Of a DNA stretch of 64,000 nt, positions 16,105 to 23,771 are shown piece by piece (position 1 is the stretch's first letter; every line of letters begins with the position of its first letter). Source of the DNA: Solirubrobacterales bacterium (GTDB lineage Bacteria > Actinomycetota > Thermoleophilia > Solirubrobacterales > Solirubrobacteraceae); NCBI GenBank assembly GCA_019240115.1, contig JAFAYV010000031.1:1-64000 (forward strand), given 5' to 3'. The position numbers were made by a program, and so were the translations under genes. The notes beneath the pieces are model-generated. The model was not told the origin of the DNA. It saw nothing but the letters and a program-made list of their open reading frames with translations, and made no database searches.

Positions 16105-17565
16105 ATGCCGTTCTCCACCAGACACCGCTCATCCGCCGAGCCCGCCGACCGCCGCTGGTGGGCGCTGGCGCTCCTGGCGATCGCGGAGTTCGTGGTCGTG
16201 CTCGACGCGTCGATCGTGAACATCGCGCTGCCATCGATCGGTCGCGGCCTGCACTTCTCGCTGGCCAGCCTCTCCTGGGTCGTCAACGCCTACGTTCTGA
16301 CCTTCGGCGGCGTCCTGCTGCTCGGCGGCCGGATCGCCGACCTCCTCGGACGCCGGCGGATATTCATGGCCGGCCTGGGGATGTTCTCGCTCACCTCGTT
16401 GGCCGGTGGGCTGGCGCAAAGCGAGGTCTGGCTGATCGCCGCCCGCGCGCTCCAGGGGCTCGGCGCGGCAATGCTCGCCCCGGCCGCGCTCTCGCTGGCG
16501 ACCGCGACGTTCTCCGAAGGCGCCGAGCGCAACAAGGCGCTGTCGATCTGGGGCGCGGTCGCGGGCTCGGGCGCCGCGGCCGGCGTGCTGCTGGGCGGCG
16601 TGCTGACCAGCGCGCTCGGCTGGCGGGCAGTGCTGTTCGTCAACGTCCCGATCGGGATCGCCGCGATCCTGCTTACCCCGGCGCTTATCGCCGAGAGCCG
16701 CGGTGAGCTTGGCCGCCGCAGCTTTGACCTGCCCGGCGCCGCCACGGTCACCGCTGGGCTGTCCGCGCTCGTCTACGCGCTCGTGCGGGCCAGCACGGTC
16801 GGCTGGGGCTCTGCGCAGACGATTGGGGTGCTCGCCGCCGCCGTCGTCCTGCTGGTCAGCTTCGTCGTGATCGAGCGCCGCTCCCAGGCGCCGCTAGTCC
16901 CGTTCACGTTCTTCCGGCTGGGCAGCGTCAGCGCCGCCAACGCGACGATGCTCGCCGCCGGAGCCGCGATCATCGGCTTGTTCTACTTCCTCTCCCTGTA
17001 CCTGCAGAAGGTCCTCGGCTACAGCGCGATCACCGCCGGCATCTCCCAACTGCCGCTCGCCGTTGGGATCATCCTCGCCGCCGGGATCGCCTCCCCGCTT
17101 GTCGCACGCGCGGGAACCAGGAAGCTGCTCATCGCCGGGCTGGCACTGTTCGCCGGCGGGCTGGTGTGGTTCGCGCAGCTGCCCGTCCACGCCAGCTACC
17201 TGGCCGACGTGCTCGGACCCTCACTGCTGATCGCCCTCGGCCTCGGGCTCGCGTTCGTACCCATCACCATCCTCTCGGTCACCGGCGTCACCGACCGCGA
17301 ATACGGCCTGGCCTCAGGCCTGGTCAACACCTCCCAGCAGATCGGCGGCGCGCTCGGCCTCGGCGTGCTCAGCACCCTCGCAACCACTCGGACCAACCAC
17401 CTCGCCGCCGCGCACCACCCGGTCAACCAGGCACTGACGCTCGGCTTTCACCTCGGGTTCCTCGGGGCCGCCGGATTCGTAGTGCTGTCCATCATCGCCG
17501 CCACCACGATCGGCCTCGGCCACGCCAGCCGCGACCCCCAGGTCGCCGCCCGCCCAGCAGCATAG
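16105..17565 (+). CDS. DHA2-family (14-helix) MFS drug/H+ antiporter
   Basis: Major facilitator of 486 residues. Helix 1 carries the DHA2 motif DASIVNIALPSIGRGL; the loop between helices 2 and 3 has motif A (GGRIADLLGRRRIFMAGLG); motif C appears in AGVLLGGVLTSALGWRAVLF. About fourteen hydrophobic helices can be counted, ending GFVVLSIIAATTIGLGHAS, which is typical of EmrB/QacA-like exporters. A strong GGAAGGAAGGGA site precedes the ATG. The TetR gene immediately upstream suggests drug-inducible expression. Substrate specificity is unknown. Confidence 0.93.
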   Translation: MPFSTRHRSSAEPADRRWWALALLAIAEFVVVLDASIVNIALPSIGRGLHFSLASLSWVVNAYVLTFGGVLLLGGRIADLLGRRRIFMAGLGMFSLTSLAGGLAQSEVWLIAARALQGLGAAMLAPAALSLATATFSEGAERNKALSIWGAVAGSGAAAGVLLGGVLTSALGWRAVLFVNVPIGIAAILLTPALIAESRGELGRRSFDLPGAATVTAGLSALVYALVRASTVGWGSAQTIGVLAAAVVLLVSFVVIERRSQAPLVPFTFFRLGSVSAANATMLAAGAAIIGLFYFLSLYLQKVLGYSAITAGISQLPLAVGIILAAGIASPLVARAGTRKLLIAGLALFAGGLVWFAQLPVHASYLADVLGPSLLIALGLGLAFVPITILSVTGVTDREYGLASGLVNTSQQIGGALGLGVLSTLATTRTNHLAAAHHPVNQALTLGFHLGFLGAAGFVVLSIIAATTIGLGHASRDPQVAARPAA

Positions 17566-17635
17566 GCATCCAACCGTATGGCGACCAAACGCGAGCCCTG
17601 GAGCGCCGCCTCCGGGGCTCGCTGCTTCTCTTGGT

Positions 17636-18201
17636 TCCATCGCGAGTCGGCGTGCAGCACCGAGCCGGCGGGGGGTGCGCGATCCCGAGACGCACGAGCC
17701 GGGCGGCGTCGCTGCGGTGCACCGCGGGCCAGCGGTTCTGGCCGTTGCCGACGTAGCCGGCGGCGCCGTCGCGGTGGTCGGCGTCCATGATCCGGGCGCA
17801 ACCCGTGGTCGCCGGCGTCGCGGACGGTCGGCGCGGAGCGCGCGCTCGGCGAGCGCGAGCCCGAGCGCAGTCTGTTCGGAGACGACCCGCGGGCTCACCT
17901 CATCGTTGGGCTCGTCTCGCTCGGTGGCGATCCCGCCCGGCTTGAGGCCCGCGACGCCGGACGCGATCGCGAACGGTTGGTCGCCGCCGGCGAGCACCTC
18001 GCCGGACACCTCGATCGCGCTGCGGTAGGACTCGGCGGCCTGGTCGAAGTGGCCGGTCCAGGCGATGTCTTGCGGAAGGCGAGGTGGACGACGCCATCCG
18101 CTCTGCTCGGGTCCGCCCGCAAGACGTCGACGTCCCGGACGTCGCCGCGCAGGACCGCGTGGCGAAATGTTGACTGATCGAGCTCGGGGACCACAGCTTT
18201 T
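17636..18201 (-). pseudogene. NAD-dependent epimerase/SDR gene, fragmented
   Basis: Reading the minus strand downwards in order, three frames give consecutive parts of one extended-SDR protein: AVVPELD, LRGDVRDVDVLRADPSRADG, VVHLAF; then a shift to WTGHFDQAAESYRSAIEV and FAIASGVAGLKPGGIATERD and SPRVVSEQTALGLALAERAL; then a shift to DADHRDGAAGYVGNGQNRWP, AVHRSDAARLVRL; then AGSVLHADSRW. The order and spacing match 'NAD-dependent epimerase/dehydratase' proteins of about 290 residues. The N-terminal TGxxGxxG strand is missing and at least three frameshifts are needed, so the gene is dead. Confidence 0.75.
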
Positions 18202-18561
18202 CTGGGATAGGCAGATTCCCGCGGCTCCGGCAGCCTGACCGGCACTTGCTCAGCAGCGGGACGGCGTGCTTCCGCCAAGCCAGGGAGGTCCCCATGTCAG
18301 TTCCCCAAGACACCGAGCCTCAGCGACGTCCCGTCGGCCGGGGGGAAGACACACTCGGCGCCGAAGTGCCTGGGCGACACGACCTCCCGAATCGGGGGTT
18401 CGGTGCGTCCGTTCTCACCTGCGCCAGCGGGAGGGCAAGAGGCGGTCGTCCACGAGCAGGCTCATCCGCGTAATCGCGCGGATCCCGCCTCGAGACGATC
18501 GATCGCGGCGGCATCACGGCATCTTGATGAAAGGTGCAGGTTGTGCGGGTACAAGGTGGGC
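18202..18561. other. Intergenic stretch, nothing recognised
   Basis: About 360 bases between the broken epimerase gene and the VIT1-like gene. Open frames extend through it but show no recognisable motif. The promoter of the VIT1-like gene is presumably in its last 100 bases. Confidence 0.4.
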
Positions 18562-19266
18562 ATGGCTGCGCTGCTCAAGCACCAGGAGACGCACCTCAGC
18601 TACCGCGCGGGCTGGCTGCGAGCCGCCGTACTCGGCGCCAACGATGGGATCTTGTCGGTCGCCAGCGTCGCGCTCGGAGTCGCCGCCTCCGGCGCTAGTC
18701 GCACTGCTGTCGCTACCGCAGGTATCGCCGCGCTGTCGGCCGGCGCGATGTCGATGGCCGCCGGCGAGCTCGTGTCAGTCAGCTCACAGCGCGACACCGA
18801 GAACGCAGATCTGGCGTTAGAGGCGCGAGAGCTGGCAGAAAACCCTGAGGGAGAGCTCCGAGAGCTGACCGGTATCTACAAAGGCCGCGGGCTCTCTCCC
18901 GAACTCGCGCGCCAGGTCGCCGAAGCGCTCACCGCCAACGACGCGCTCGCGGCGCACGCGCGCGATGAGCTCGCCCTCGACGAGGACCGGCGCGCACGGC
19001 CCTTCCAAGCTGCCGCCGCGTCGGCTGCCGCGTTTTCCTCCGGCGCGATCCTGCCGCTGATCGCCGCGATCATCCCCGGCAAGACGGCACGGCTGCCCAT
19101 ATGCCTCCTCGTAGCCACGATCATGCTGATCGTGCTCGGAGATCTCGGCGCGCGACTCGGCGGGGCACCCCGCACCCGTGCGGTGCTGCGAGTGACAGGT
19201 TGGGGGCTCCTCGCGATGGGCGTCACCGCTGGTGTCGGCGCCATCGCCGGCACGATCACAAGCTAA
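18562..19266 (+). CDS. VIT1/CCC1-family Fe(II)/Mn(II) transporter
   Basis: Membrane protein of 234 residues of the vacuolar iron transporter family, which exports or sequesters Fe2+/Mn2+. Motifs: LRAAVLGANDGILSVASVAL (helix 1), AALSAGAMSMAAGELVSVSS (helix 2), the cytoplasmic metal-binding helix SQRDTENADLALEARELAEN and LALDEDRR, then helices LPLIAAIIPGK, LPICLLVATIMLIVLGDLGA and GWGLLAMGVTAGVGAIAG. Five helices are normal. The ATG at 18562 fits the family N-terminus (H-x-x-R-x-x-W-L-R); a GTG two codons earlier is possible. It stands alone in a debris-rich area. Metal specificity is not decidable from sequence. Confidence 0.88.
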   Translation: MAALLKHQETHLSYRAGWLRAAVLGANDGILSVASVALGVAASGASRTAVATAGIAALSAGAMSMAAGELVSVSSQRDTENADLALEARELAENPEGELRELTGIYKGRGLSPELARQVAEALTANDALAAHARDELALDEDRRARPFQAAAASAAAFSSGAILPLIAAIIPGKTARLPICLLVATIMLIVLGDLGARLGGAPRTRAVLRVTGWGLLAMGVTAGVGAIAGTITS

Positions 19267-19433
19267 TCGAGCAGCCGGCGTCGCTGCAGTGCCCGCCGGC
19301 GACGCACGCCCCCTTCCGGCTCAAGCACACCACTGGCCCGCCCTGCCGGAGGCGGTCGCCGCATTCCTGGCAGCCCGCGACCGATAGCGCGACGGCTGGC
19401 TCGAGGCAAGCGCTGCACGAACGAGGAGGTGAC

Positions 19434-19548
19434 ATGAACATCGAGTTCCTCTCGACCGTGGCGGTGAGCGCCCGACCCGCCCGCCAGTCGCAAGCTATAC
19501 GTCGACGCCCTCGGGCTGCCGCTCAAGGGCAACAGCTGCTCGAGAACT
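19434..19548 (+). pseudogene. VOC/glyoxalase-family gene, 5' fragment
   Basis: A good start (GAGGAGG then ATG at 19434) opens MNIEFLSTVAV and, after a one-base shift near 19468, continues PDPPASRKLYVDALGLPLKG. This is the usual first strand-helix unit of a VOC (bleomycin-resistance/glyoxalase) protein. After that the sequence is unrelated, and the second half of the fold is missing. The gene is both truncated and frameshifted. Confidence 0.65.
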
Positions 19549-19704
19549 CCGCGGCGACCGCGGCCGGGGCTCTACACGATCATCCTGATGTTCGGCCCCG
19601 TCTCCCGATCAGCAGTGCCGCCAGCAGCGCAGAGCCGAGCAGTTCGGCGAGCAGCCGTTGGCGAAGCGGTGGCCGGGTCTTGGTCATCGCCGGCAGTCTA
19701 AGCA

Positions 19705-19742
19705 TTGACAATCATCACTTCAATCGATATTCGTCTCTATAA
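19705..19742 (+). promoter_or_regulatory. arsR promoter, probably leaderless transcript
   Basis: A TTGACA -35 box (19705-19710) and a TATTCG -10 box (19728-19733) are separated by 17 bases in an unusually AT-rich stretch. The ATG of arsR follows the -10 box by only nine bases and there is no Shine-Dalgarno, so the mRNA probably starts at or just before the ATG. The spacer (ATCATCACTTCAATCGA) is where an ArsR repressor would bind. Confidence 0.55.
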
Positions 19743-20096
19743 ATGGCTGTCGATCTGGAACTGACCCCGAAGACCAAGCGTCCGGCTGGCGACGCGTGTG
19801 GTGAGCCCGTTGTGTATCCCGATGTCGCACGCGACCAGGCGGTCCGGATGGCAGCGCTCGCGAAAGCGCTCGGCGACCCGGTGCGGTTGCAGCTCGTCGA
19901 CGTTCTGCGTAAGCATGCGGGGGAGGTGTGTGTGCGCGAGCTGGTGCCACTGTTTGATCTGTCGCAGCCGACGGTCTCGCATCACCTCAAGGTGTTGCGA
20001 GAGGCCGGAATCGTCGGCTCAGAACGTCAAGGGTTGTGGGCCTATTACTTCGTCATCTCCGACGCCCTCAAGGAGTTCTCCGCATGGCTGAGCTAG
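19743..20096 (+). CDS. arsR: ArsR-family repressor
   Basis: Winged-helix repressor of 117 residues. MAALAKALGDPVRLQLVDVL and VCVRELVPLFDLSQPTVSHH and LKVLREAGIVGSERQGLWAY give the complete ArsR/SmtB fold. A cysteine at VCVREL is in the alpha3 region used for As(III) binding in ArsR proteins, though the full C-x-C-x2-C set is absent; an additional Cys near residue 20 (GDACGEP) may take part. It overlaps arsM by 13 bases, so the repressor and the methyltransferase it controls are co-translated. Inducer As(III) is inferred from this pairing. Confidence 0.92.
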   Translation: MAVDLELTPKTKRPAGDACGEPVVYPDVARDQAVRMAALAKALGDPVRLQLVDVLRKHAGEVCVRELVPLFDLSQPTVSHHLKVLREAGIVGSERQGLWAYYFVISDALKEFSAWLS

Positions 20097-20947
20097 AGAC
20101 CACCTGTTGCAGCCCGGCCGCGGAGGCCGGTTGCTGTGAGCCTTCTGAGAAGGCCGAATGCTGCGGTGAGACCAAGGGCGATGGTTGCGGCTGCGCGGCC
20201 GGCCAGCAGTCGACCGTCACGATCGCGGATGTCCGCGAGACGGTGCGCGAGAAATACGCCGCCGCCGCTGTCGCGGCGTCCTCCGGTGGTGGCTGTTGCG
20301 GTCCAGCGGATGAGCAGGGGGTGTTCGGTTCCTCCTTATATGCCGATACCCAGGAGGCTGGGGTCTCCGATGCGGCGCTCAACGCCTCGCTTGGGTGCGG
20401 GGTTCCGACCGCGGTCGCGGATCTTCATGTAGGGGAGGTCGTGCTTGACCTCGGCTCCGGCGCTGGTGCTGATGTGCTGATCTCCGCTCGCCGCGTCGGA
20501 GTGACCGGTCGGGCGATCGGGATCGACATGACCGATGAGATGCTCGAGCTCGCGCGCCGCAACGCCACCGAGGCGGGCGTGGAGAACGTCGAGTTCCTGA
20601 AGGGGTATCTCGAGGAGCTCCCGCTCCCGGACGCGTCAGTGGATGTGGTGATTTCCAACTGCGTTATCAGCCTCTCCGCCGACAAGCCCAAGGTTCTCGC
20701 CGAAGCCGCCCGGGTGCTGAAGCCCGGCGGACGGTTCGCGGTCTCCGACGTGATCGCCGACCCCGACATGGACGAGCAGACGAAGGCCGACATGCAGGCG
20801 TGGACCGGGTGCATCGCTGGCGCGCTGACCCGGGCTGAGTTTGCGGCGGCGCTGCGCGCCGCCGGCCTGGTCGACCTGGAGTTCCGCGAGACCCACCGGG
20901 TGCACGAGCACGCCGGCGCGGCGATCATCCGCGCGCGCAAATCCTAG
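20084..20947 (+). CDS. arsM: Arsenite S-adenosylmethionine methyltransferase
   Basis: Enzyme of 287 residues that transfers methyl groups from SAM to As(III). The SAM-binding core is [20 protein letters not shown] with [17 protein letters not shown]. The arsenic-binding cysteines are visible at [19 protein letters not shown] and WTGCIAGAL. The first 40 residues carry an unusual series of Cys pairs ([28 protein letters not shown]), a possible extra metalloid-binding arm; another pair lies in GGGCCGP. The start at 20084 lies inside the end of arsR. Product volatile methylarsenicals are expected from family knowledge. Confidence 0.93.
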   Translation: MAELETTCCSPAAEAGCCEPSEKAECCGETKGDGCGCAAGQQSTVTIADVRETVREKYAAAAVAASSGGGCCGPADEQGVFGSSLYADTQEAGVSDAALNASLGCGVPTAVADLHVGEVVLDLGSGAGADVLISARRVGVTGRAIGIDMTDEMLELARRNATEAGVENVEFLKGYLEELPLPDASVDVVISNCVISLSADKPKVLAEAARVLKPGGRFAVSDVIADPDMDEQTKADMQAWTGCIAGALTRAEFAAALRAAGLVDLEFRETHRVHEHAGAAIIRARKS

Positions 20948-20965
20948 ACCCACTCAGCATCCGGC

Positions 20966-21601
20966 CTAGGGACCGAACGCCTGAGCGGCCTGCAGCCGGC
21001 CCTCCCACACGGCCTTGGCGCCGAGGTCGCCAACCTTGAAGACGATGAACGCGGACAGCAGCGCGAGCACGACGAGGAGAACGCGCAGAGCGAGGTATGT
21101 CGCCTGCGGGCCGAGTACGGAATCGGCGATGCCAAGGCCGGTCGGGTTGCCGCCCGAGATCCGATGCGCGGAGAAGGTGAGGATCAGGATCGCTGTGAAC
21201 GCGACGAATGTGAATGCGAGGTAGTGCGCCCACTTCGAGTGGTCGCTGATGATCGCCGCGGTCTGGCCCTGGAGGTGCAGCGCGCCCTCGAGCGCCGCGC
21301 CGGCCTGCATCGCTAGGAAGATCGATGACATCGCGACGATCGCGCACAGGCACAGCAGCACTCCCAACTGCTGTTGCCAGCGCGGCCGGGCCACCACGGC
21401 CAGGGCGCCGAGTACGCTCAGCGGGATCAGCACGACCGGCACGTGGATGATCAAGGGGTGTGCCGGCAGGTTCCCGTAGATCGTCTTGATCCGAATCGCG
21501 AGCGTCACGAACCCGAGGAACGCGAGGCCTGTGAGCACGAATTCCGCGCGACGCCAATCCACGCCAGACCGTCGTCGCACTTCAGCGCTGTCAGTTGCCA
21601 T
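20966..21601 (-). CDS. DUF2231-like membrane protein
   Basis: Membrane protein of 211 residues from the ATG at 21601, which has GAGAGG six bases before it (another ATG at 21622 is possible). Five hydrophobic helices are visible: VLTGLAFLGFVTLAIRIK, LIIHVPVVLIPLSVLGALAV, LGVLLCLCAIVAMSSIFLAM, YLAFTFVAFTAILILTFSA, ALRVLLVVLALLSAFIVFKV. PAHPLIIHVPVVLIP is the histidine-containing signature of the DUF2231 family. It is convergent with arsM and lies upstream of nothing on its own strand, so it is the last gene of the minus-strand chrA group or monocistronic. Function unknown. Confidence 0.8.
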   Translation of the reverse strand: MATDSAEVRRRSGVDWRRAEFVLTGLAFLGFVTLAIRIKTIYGNLPAHPLIIHVPVVLIPLSVLGALAVVARPRWQQQLGVLLCLCAIVAMSSIFLAMQAGAALEGALHLQGQTAAIISDHSKWAHYLAFTFVAFTAILILTFSAHRISGGNPTGLGIADSVLGPQATYLALRVLLVVLALLSAFIVFKVGDLGAKAVWEGRLQAAQAFGP

Positions 21602-21751
21602 CACACACCTCTCGTTGGACACGCCGCCGGTGCGGGCGCACGGAGGCAGAAGCTAGGGGCCGGCCGCTGGAGGCACAACCGTCCTCGGGGTGATCTTCGT
21701 TGCGACTGAGGTATGACTTGCTCTGATGCATATCGTCGCCTCGTTCGGCGG

Positions 21752-22918
21752 TCAGTGCGGCAATGGCGCGCCGGCCAGCGCCGCTATGACACCGACCGCG
21801 CCGGCGCTCAGCAGCGTTTGGACGACGCCTCGCTTGAGTACAAGCAGGGCGAGCAGCGCGGCGGTGAGGATCCCGAACTGCCAAGCCTCTCGCAGGGCTT
21901 CGGCGAGAACGACTGCGGCGCCTGCGATCGCGCCGATCGCGGCCGGACCCGCGCCGCTGAGGAACGCCTTCGCTGCTGTGTTCGTTCGGATCTGCTCAAA
22001 CCGCGGGCCGCCGAGCAGGATGAACGAGAACGACGGCGCGAACGCGACCGCGGCGGCGATCACGCCGCCGGCGAGGCCGTGAGCGGCGTAGCCGACGGCG
22101 GCGACAGTCGCGACGACCGGACCGGGCGTAATCTGTCCCAGCGCGACGGCGTTCAGGAACTGGGCATTGGTCATCCAGTGGGAGGTGTGAACGGCGTCGC
22201 CGTGCATCAGCGGGATGATCACGAACCCGCCTCCGAACGACAGCGCCCCGACCTTGAACGCGGTCCAGCACAGTGCACCGATCCCGCCGACAGACACTGC
22301 GCCAGGGATCACGAACACCAGCGGTCCACCGGGCAAGCCGCGACGCTCGATCACGACCTCAAGCAGCCCGCAGCCCAGGAGTGCGAGCACGAGGTAGGGG
22401 CCGAGCAGCGCGGCCGCGCCGATCCCGACGACCAGGTAGGCGCCCCACCGGACCACTCGGGCACGATCTGACCGGACCCGCGCAAAGCTCGGCGCGAGCA
22501 GTCCGTGGGCGGCGTGCATCGCGACCGCAGCAACGGCCGCGCCCGCGCCAGCACCAGCGCCGCGGATCCACAGCGGCGGGGTGTGTGCAAGAAACACGAG
22601 CGACAGCGCGAGGATCAAGATGACCGCCGGGGCGATGAACCCGAGGCCACCGACGATCACGCCGGCTGGACCAGCGACGCGGTAGGCGCAGAACAACGCC
22701 AACTGCGTCGATGCCGGGCCTGGGAGCAGTCCGCAGGCCGCGTTGGCGTCCTGGAACTCGCGGGCATCCAGCCACCCCTTGCGATCAACAGCGAGCTTGC
22801 GCAACAGCGCGATGTGTGCCGGCGGGCCACCGAAACCGGTGACGCCGATCCGTGTCCACTCATTGGCGATCACCCTCAGCGGCACCCGCCCTGCCCCTTC
22901 GGCCGACGCGGCGCTCAC
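21752..22918 (-). CDS. chrA: Chromate efflux transporter, two-domain
   Basis: Chromate transporter of 388 residues containing both CHR halves. First half: VTGFGGPPAHIALLRKLAVD, DANAACGLLPGPASTQLALF, GGLGFIAPAVILILALSLVF. Second half: TAFKVGALSFGGGFVIIPLM, FLNAVALGQITPGPVVATVA, AVAFAPSFSFILLGGPRF. The repeated FGG...PGP motifs are diagnostic. The GTG at 22918 overlaps the stop of the upstream arsC-like fragment as GTGA. The likely role is CrO4(2-) export. A metal-resistance context (arsR, arsM, arsC-like) supports it. Confidence 0.9.
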   Translation of the reverse strand: MSAASAEGAGRVPLRVIANEWTRIGVTGFGGPPAHIALLRKLAVDRKGWLDAREFQDANAACGLLPGPASTQLALFCAYRVAGPAGVIVGGLGFIAPAVILILALSLVFLAHTPPLWIRGAGAGAGAAVAAVAMHAAHGLLAPSFARVRSDRARVVRWGAYLVVGIGAAALLGPYLVLALLGCGLLEVVIERRGLPGGPLVFVIPGAVSVGGIGALCWTAFKVGALSFGGGFVIIPLMHGDAVHTSHWMTNAQFLNAVALGQITPGPVVATVAAVGYAAHGLAGGVIAAAVAFAPSFSFILLGGPRFEQIRTNTAAKAFLSGAGPAAIGAIAGAAVVLAEALREAWQFGILTAALLALLVLKRGVVQTLLSAGAVGVIAALAGAPLPH

Positions 22919-23187
22919 GCCGCAGCCTCTTGCTCGGCGTCGATCCTCGCGAGGAAGAACCGGATGCGGACCTCCAGCTCGGCGAGGGTGTCCACGAACG
23001 CCGCGTAGGTCTCCTCGTCGGTAGCTCCTGTCCGGGAGGGGTCGGGCACGCTCCAGTGGATCACGGCAGGGTGCTCGGGAAATTCGGGGCACACCTCCCG
23101 CACCGCGTAACCGTGGTCCGAGCCAGCGGAAGAGGGCAGCGCGGGTAGATAGCCTCCAACGATTGCGGAAAGCTTGCCGCGCCACAC
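22915..23187 (-). pseudogene. Arsenate reductase/LMW-phosphatase-like, 5'-truncated
   Basis: The 90-codon frame carries DHGYAVREVCPEFPEHPAVI, HWSVPDPSRTG and TLAELEVRIRFFLARIDAEQ. This is the C-terminal half of the low-molecular-weight phosphatase/ArsC family (PEFPG...HWSxxDPA...R...LEERV). The N-terminal half with the catalytic CxxxxxR loop is absent; the first 25 residues are unrelated. The truncation point is just downstream of a tRNA-like attachment remnant at 23.25-23.34 kb, so an insertion or excision event probably removed the 5' half. Its stop overlaps chrA as GTGA, showing an original arsC-chrA operon. Confidence 0.65.
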
Positions 23188-23247
23188 TCGCCCCCCGATC
23201 GAGGGCGGTTATCGGCCCCGTGAGAGCGGTTCACCACGAACCCGGAA

Positions 23248-23337
23248 CCTGTAAATTTGCAGGCAGATCAGGCTAAGCTTCATCCTCAGAGTTCGGGTTC
23301 GAATCCCGGTAGCGGTACTCGCTTTATACCTGCAAAT
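23248..23337. mobile_element. tRNA-3'-end remnant with integrase-arm-like repeats (att)
   Basis: At 23293-23317 the sequence folds as a T-arm: stem TCGGG/CCCGG around loop TTCGAAT, followed by a seven-base acceptor strand TAGCGGT and discriminator A, but without CCA or the rest of a tRNA. CCTGTAAAT and its inverted form ATTTGCAGG lie at 23248-23263, and CCTGCAAAT again at 23329-23337, flanking it in AT-rich DNA. That arrangement (tRNA 3' end as core, arm sites either side) is typical of the att site left by an integrated element. No integrase is present within the window. Confidence 0.55.
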
Positions 23338-23355
23338 AAGCATTTTCAAGGGAGC

Positions 23356-23397
23356 GAAAGCTACCGTTGGGGGCAGGAAAGCTACCGTTGGGGGCAG
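23356..23397. repeat. Tandem 21-bp direct repeat
   Basis: A 21-bp unit starting GAAAGCTACCGTTGGGGGCA occurs twice head-to-tail without gap (23356-23376 and 23377-23397), 20 bases after the attachment-like remnant. It is not inside a convincing gene. It may be part of the integration junction. Confidence 0.8.
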
Positions 23398-23771
23398 GGC
23401 AGAGCGGGCCCGGGAAGCGTCATCGCCGCGCTGTTCGGACGTGTCGTCGCGAGCGCGGGAGCGGCGGCGCTCGCCGGACTGCTGCTCCTCGCAGCCCTCG
23501 GGCTGCGTCTCTACGCTCGGCACTGGCCTCGCTCGCTGCTCGCAGTCGAGTCGGCCGCTCGGAGGACGAGGCCGCGCCGGCTCAAATGCGCGTGTGACGA
23601 GCCATGCAGGCGTGGCCGGAGCGTCCTCGCGCTCGGCCAACTGCTCCGCCGTGTCAAAAGGTGCGTCCGGGGTACCTCTGAGGTGCGGCACTGCGAGATA
23701 GGAGGAGAGATGACGGCTTCCGACCCCCACCGTGTGGTAGCCGACTCCGCGGAGCGGGACGGGCGACGGGC

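Noticed and set aside
19256-19441. Minus-strand 61-codon Cys-rich frame (CQECG, CSDAGC), possible small zinc-finger protein
   Set aside because: Cysteine spacing does not match a known zinc ribbon, the frame overlaps the start of the VOC relic on the other strand, and no ribosome site supports it.
23209-23730. Minus-strand 173-codon frame containing TATGIRTRTL
   Set aside because: That phrase is the translation of the tRNA T-arm on the wrong strand; the frame is not a gene.
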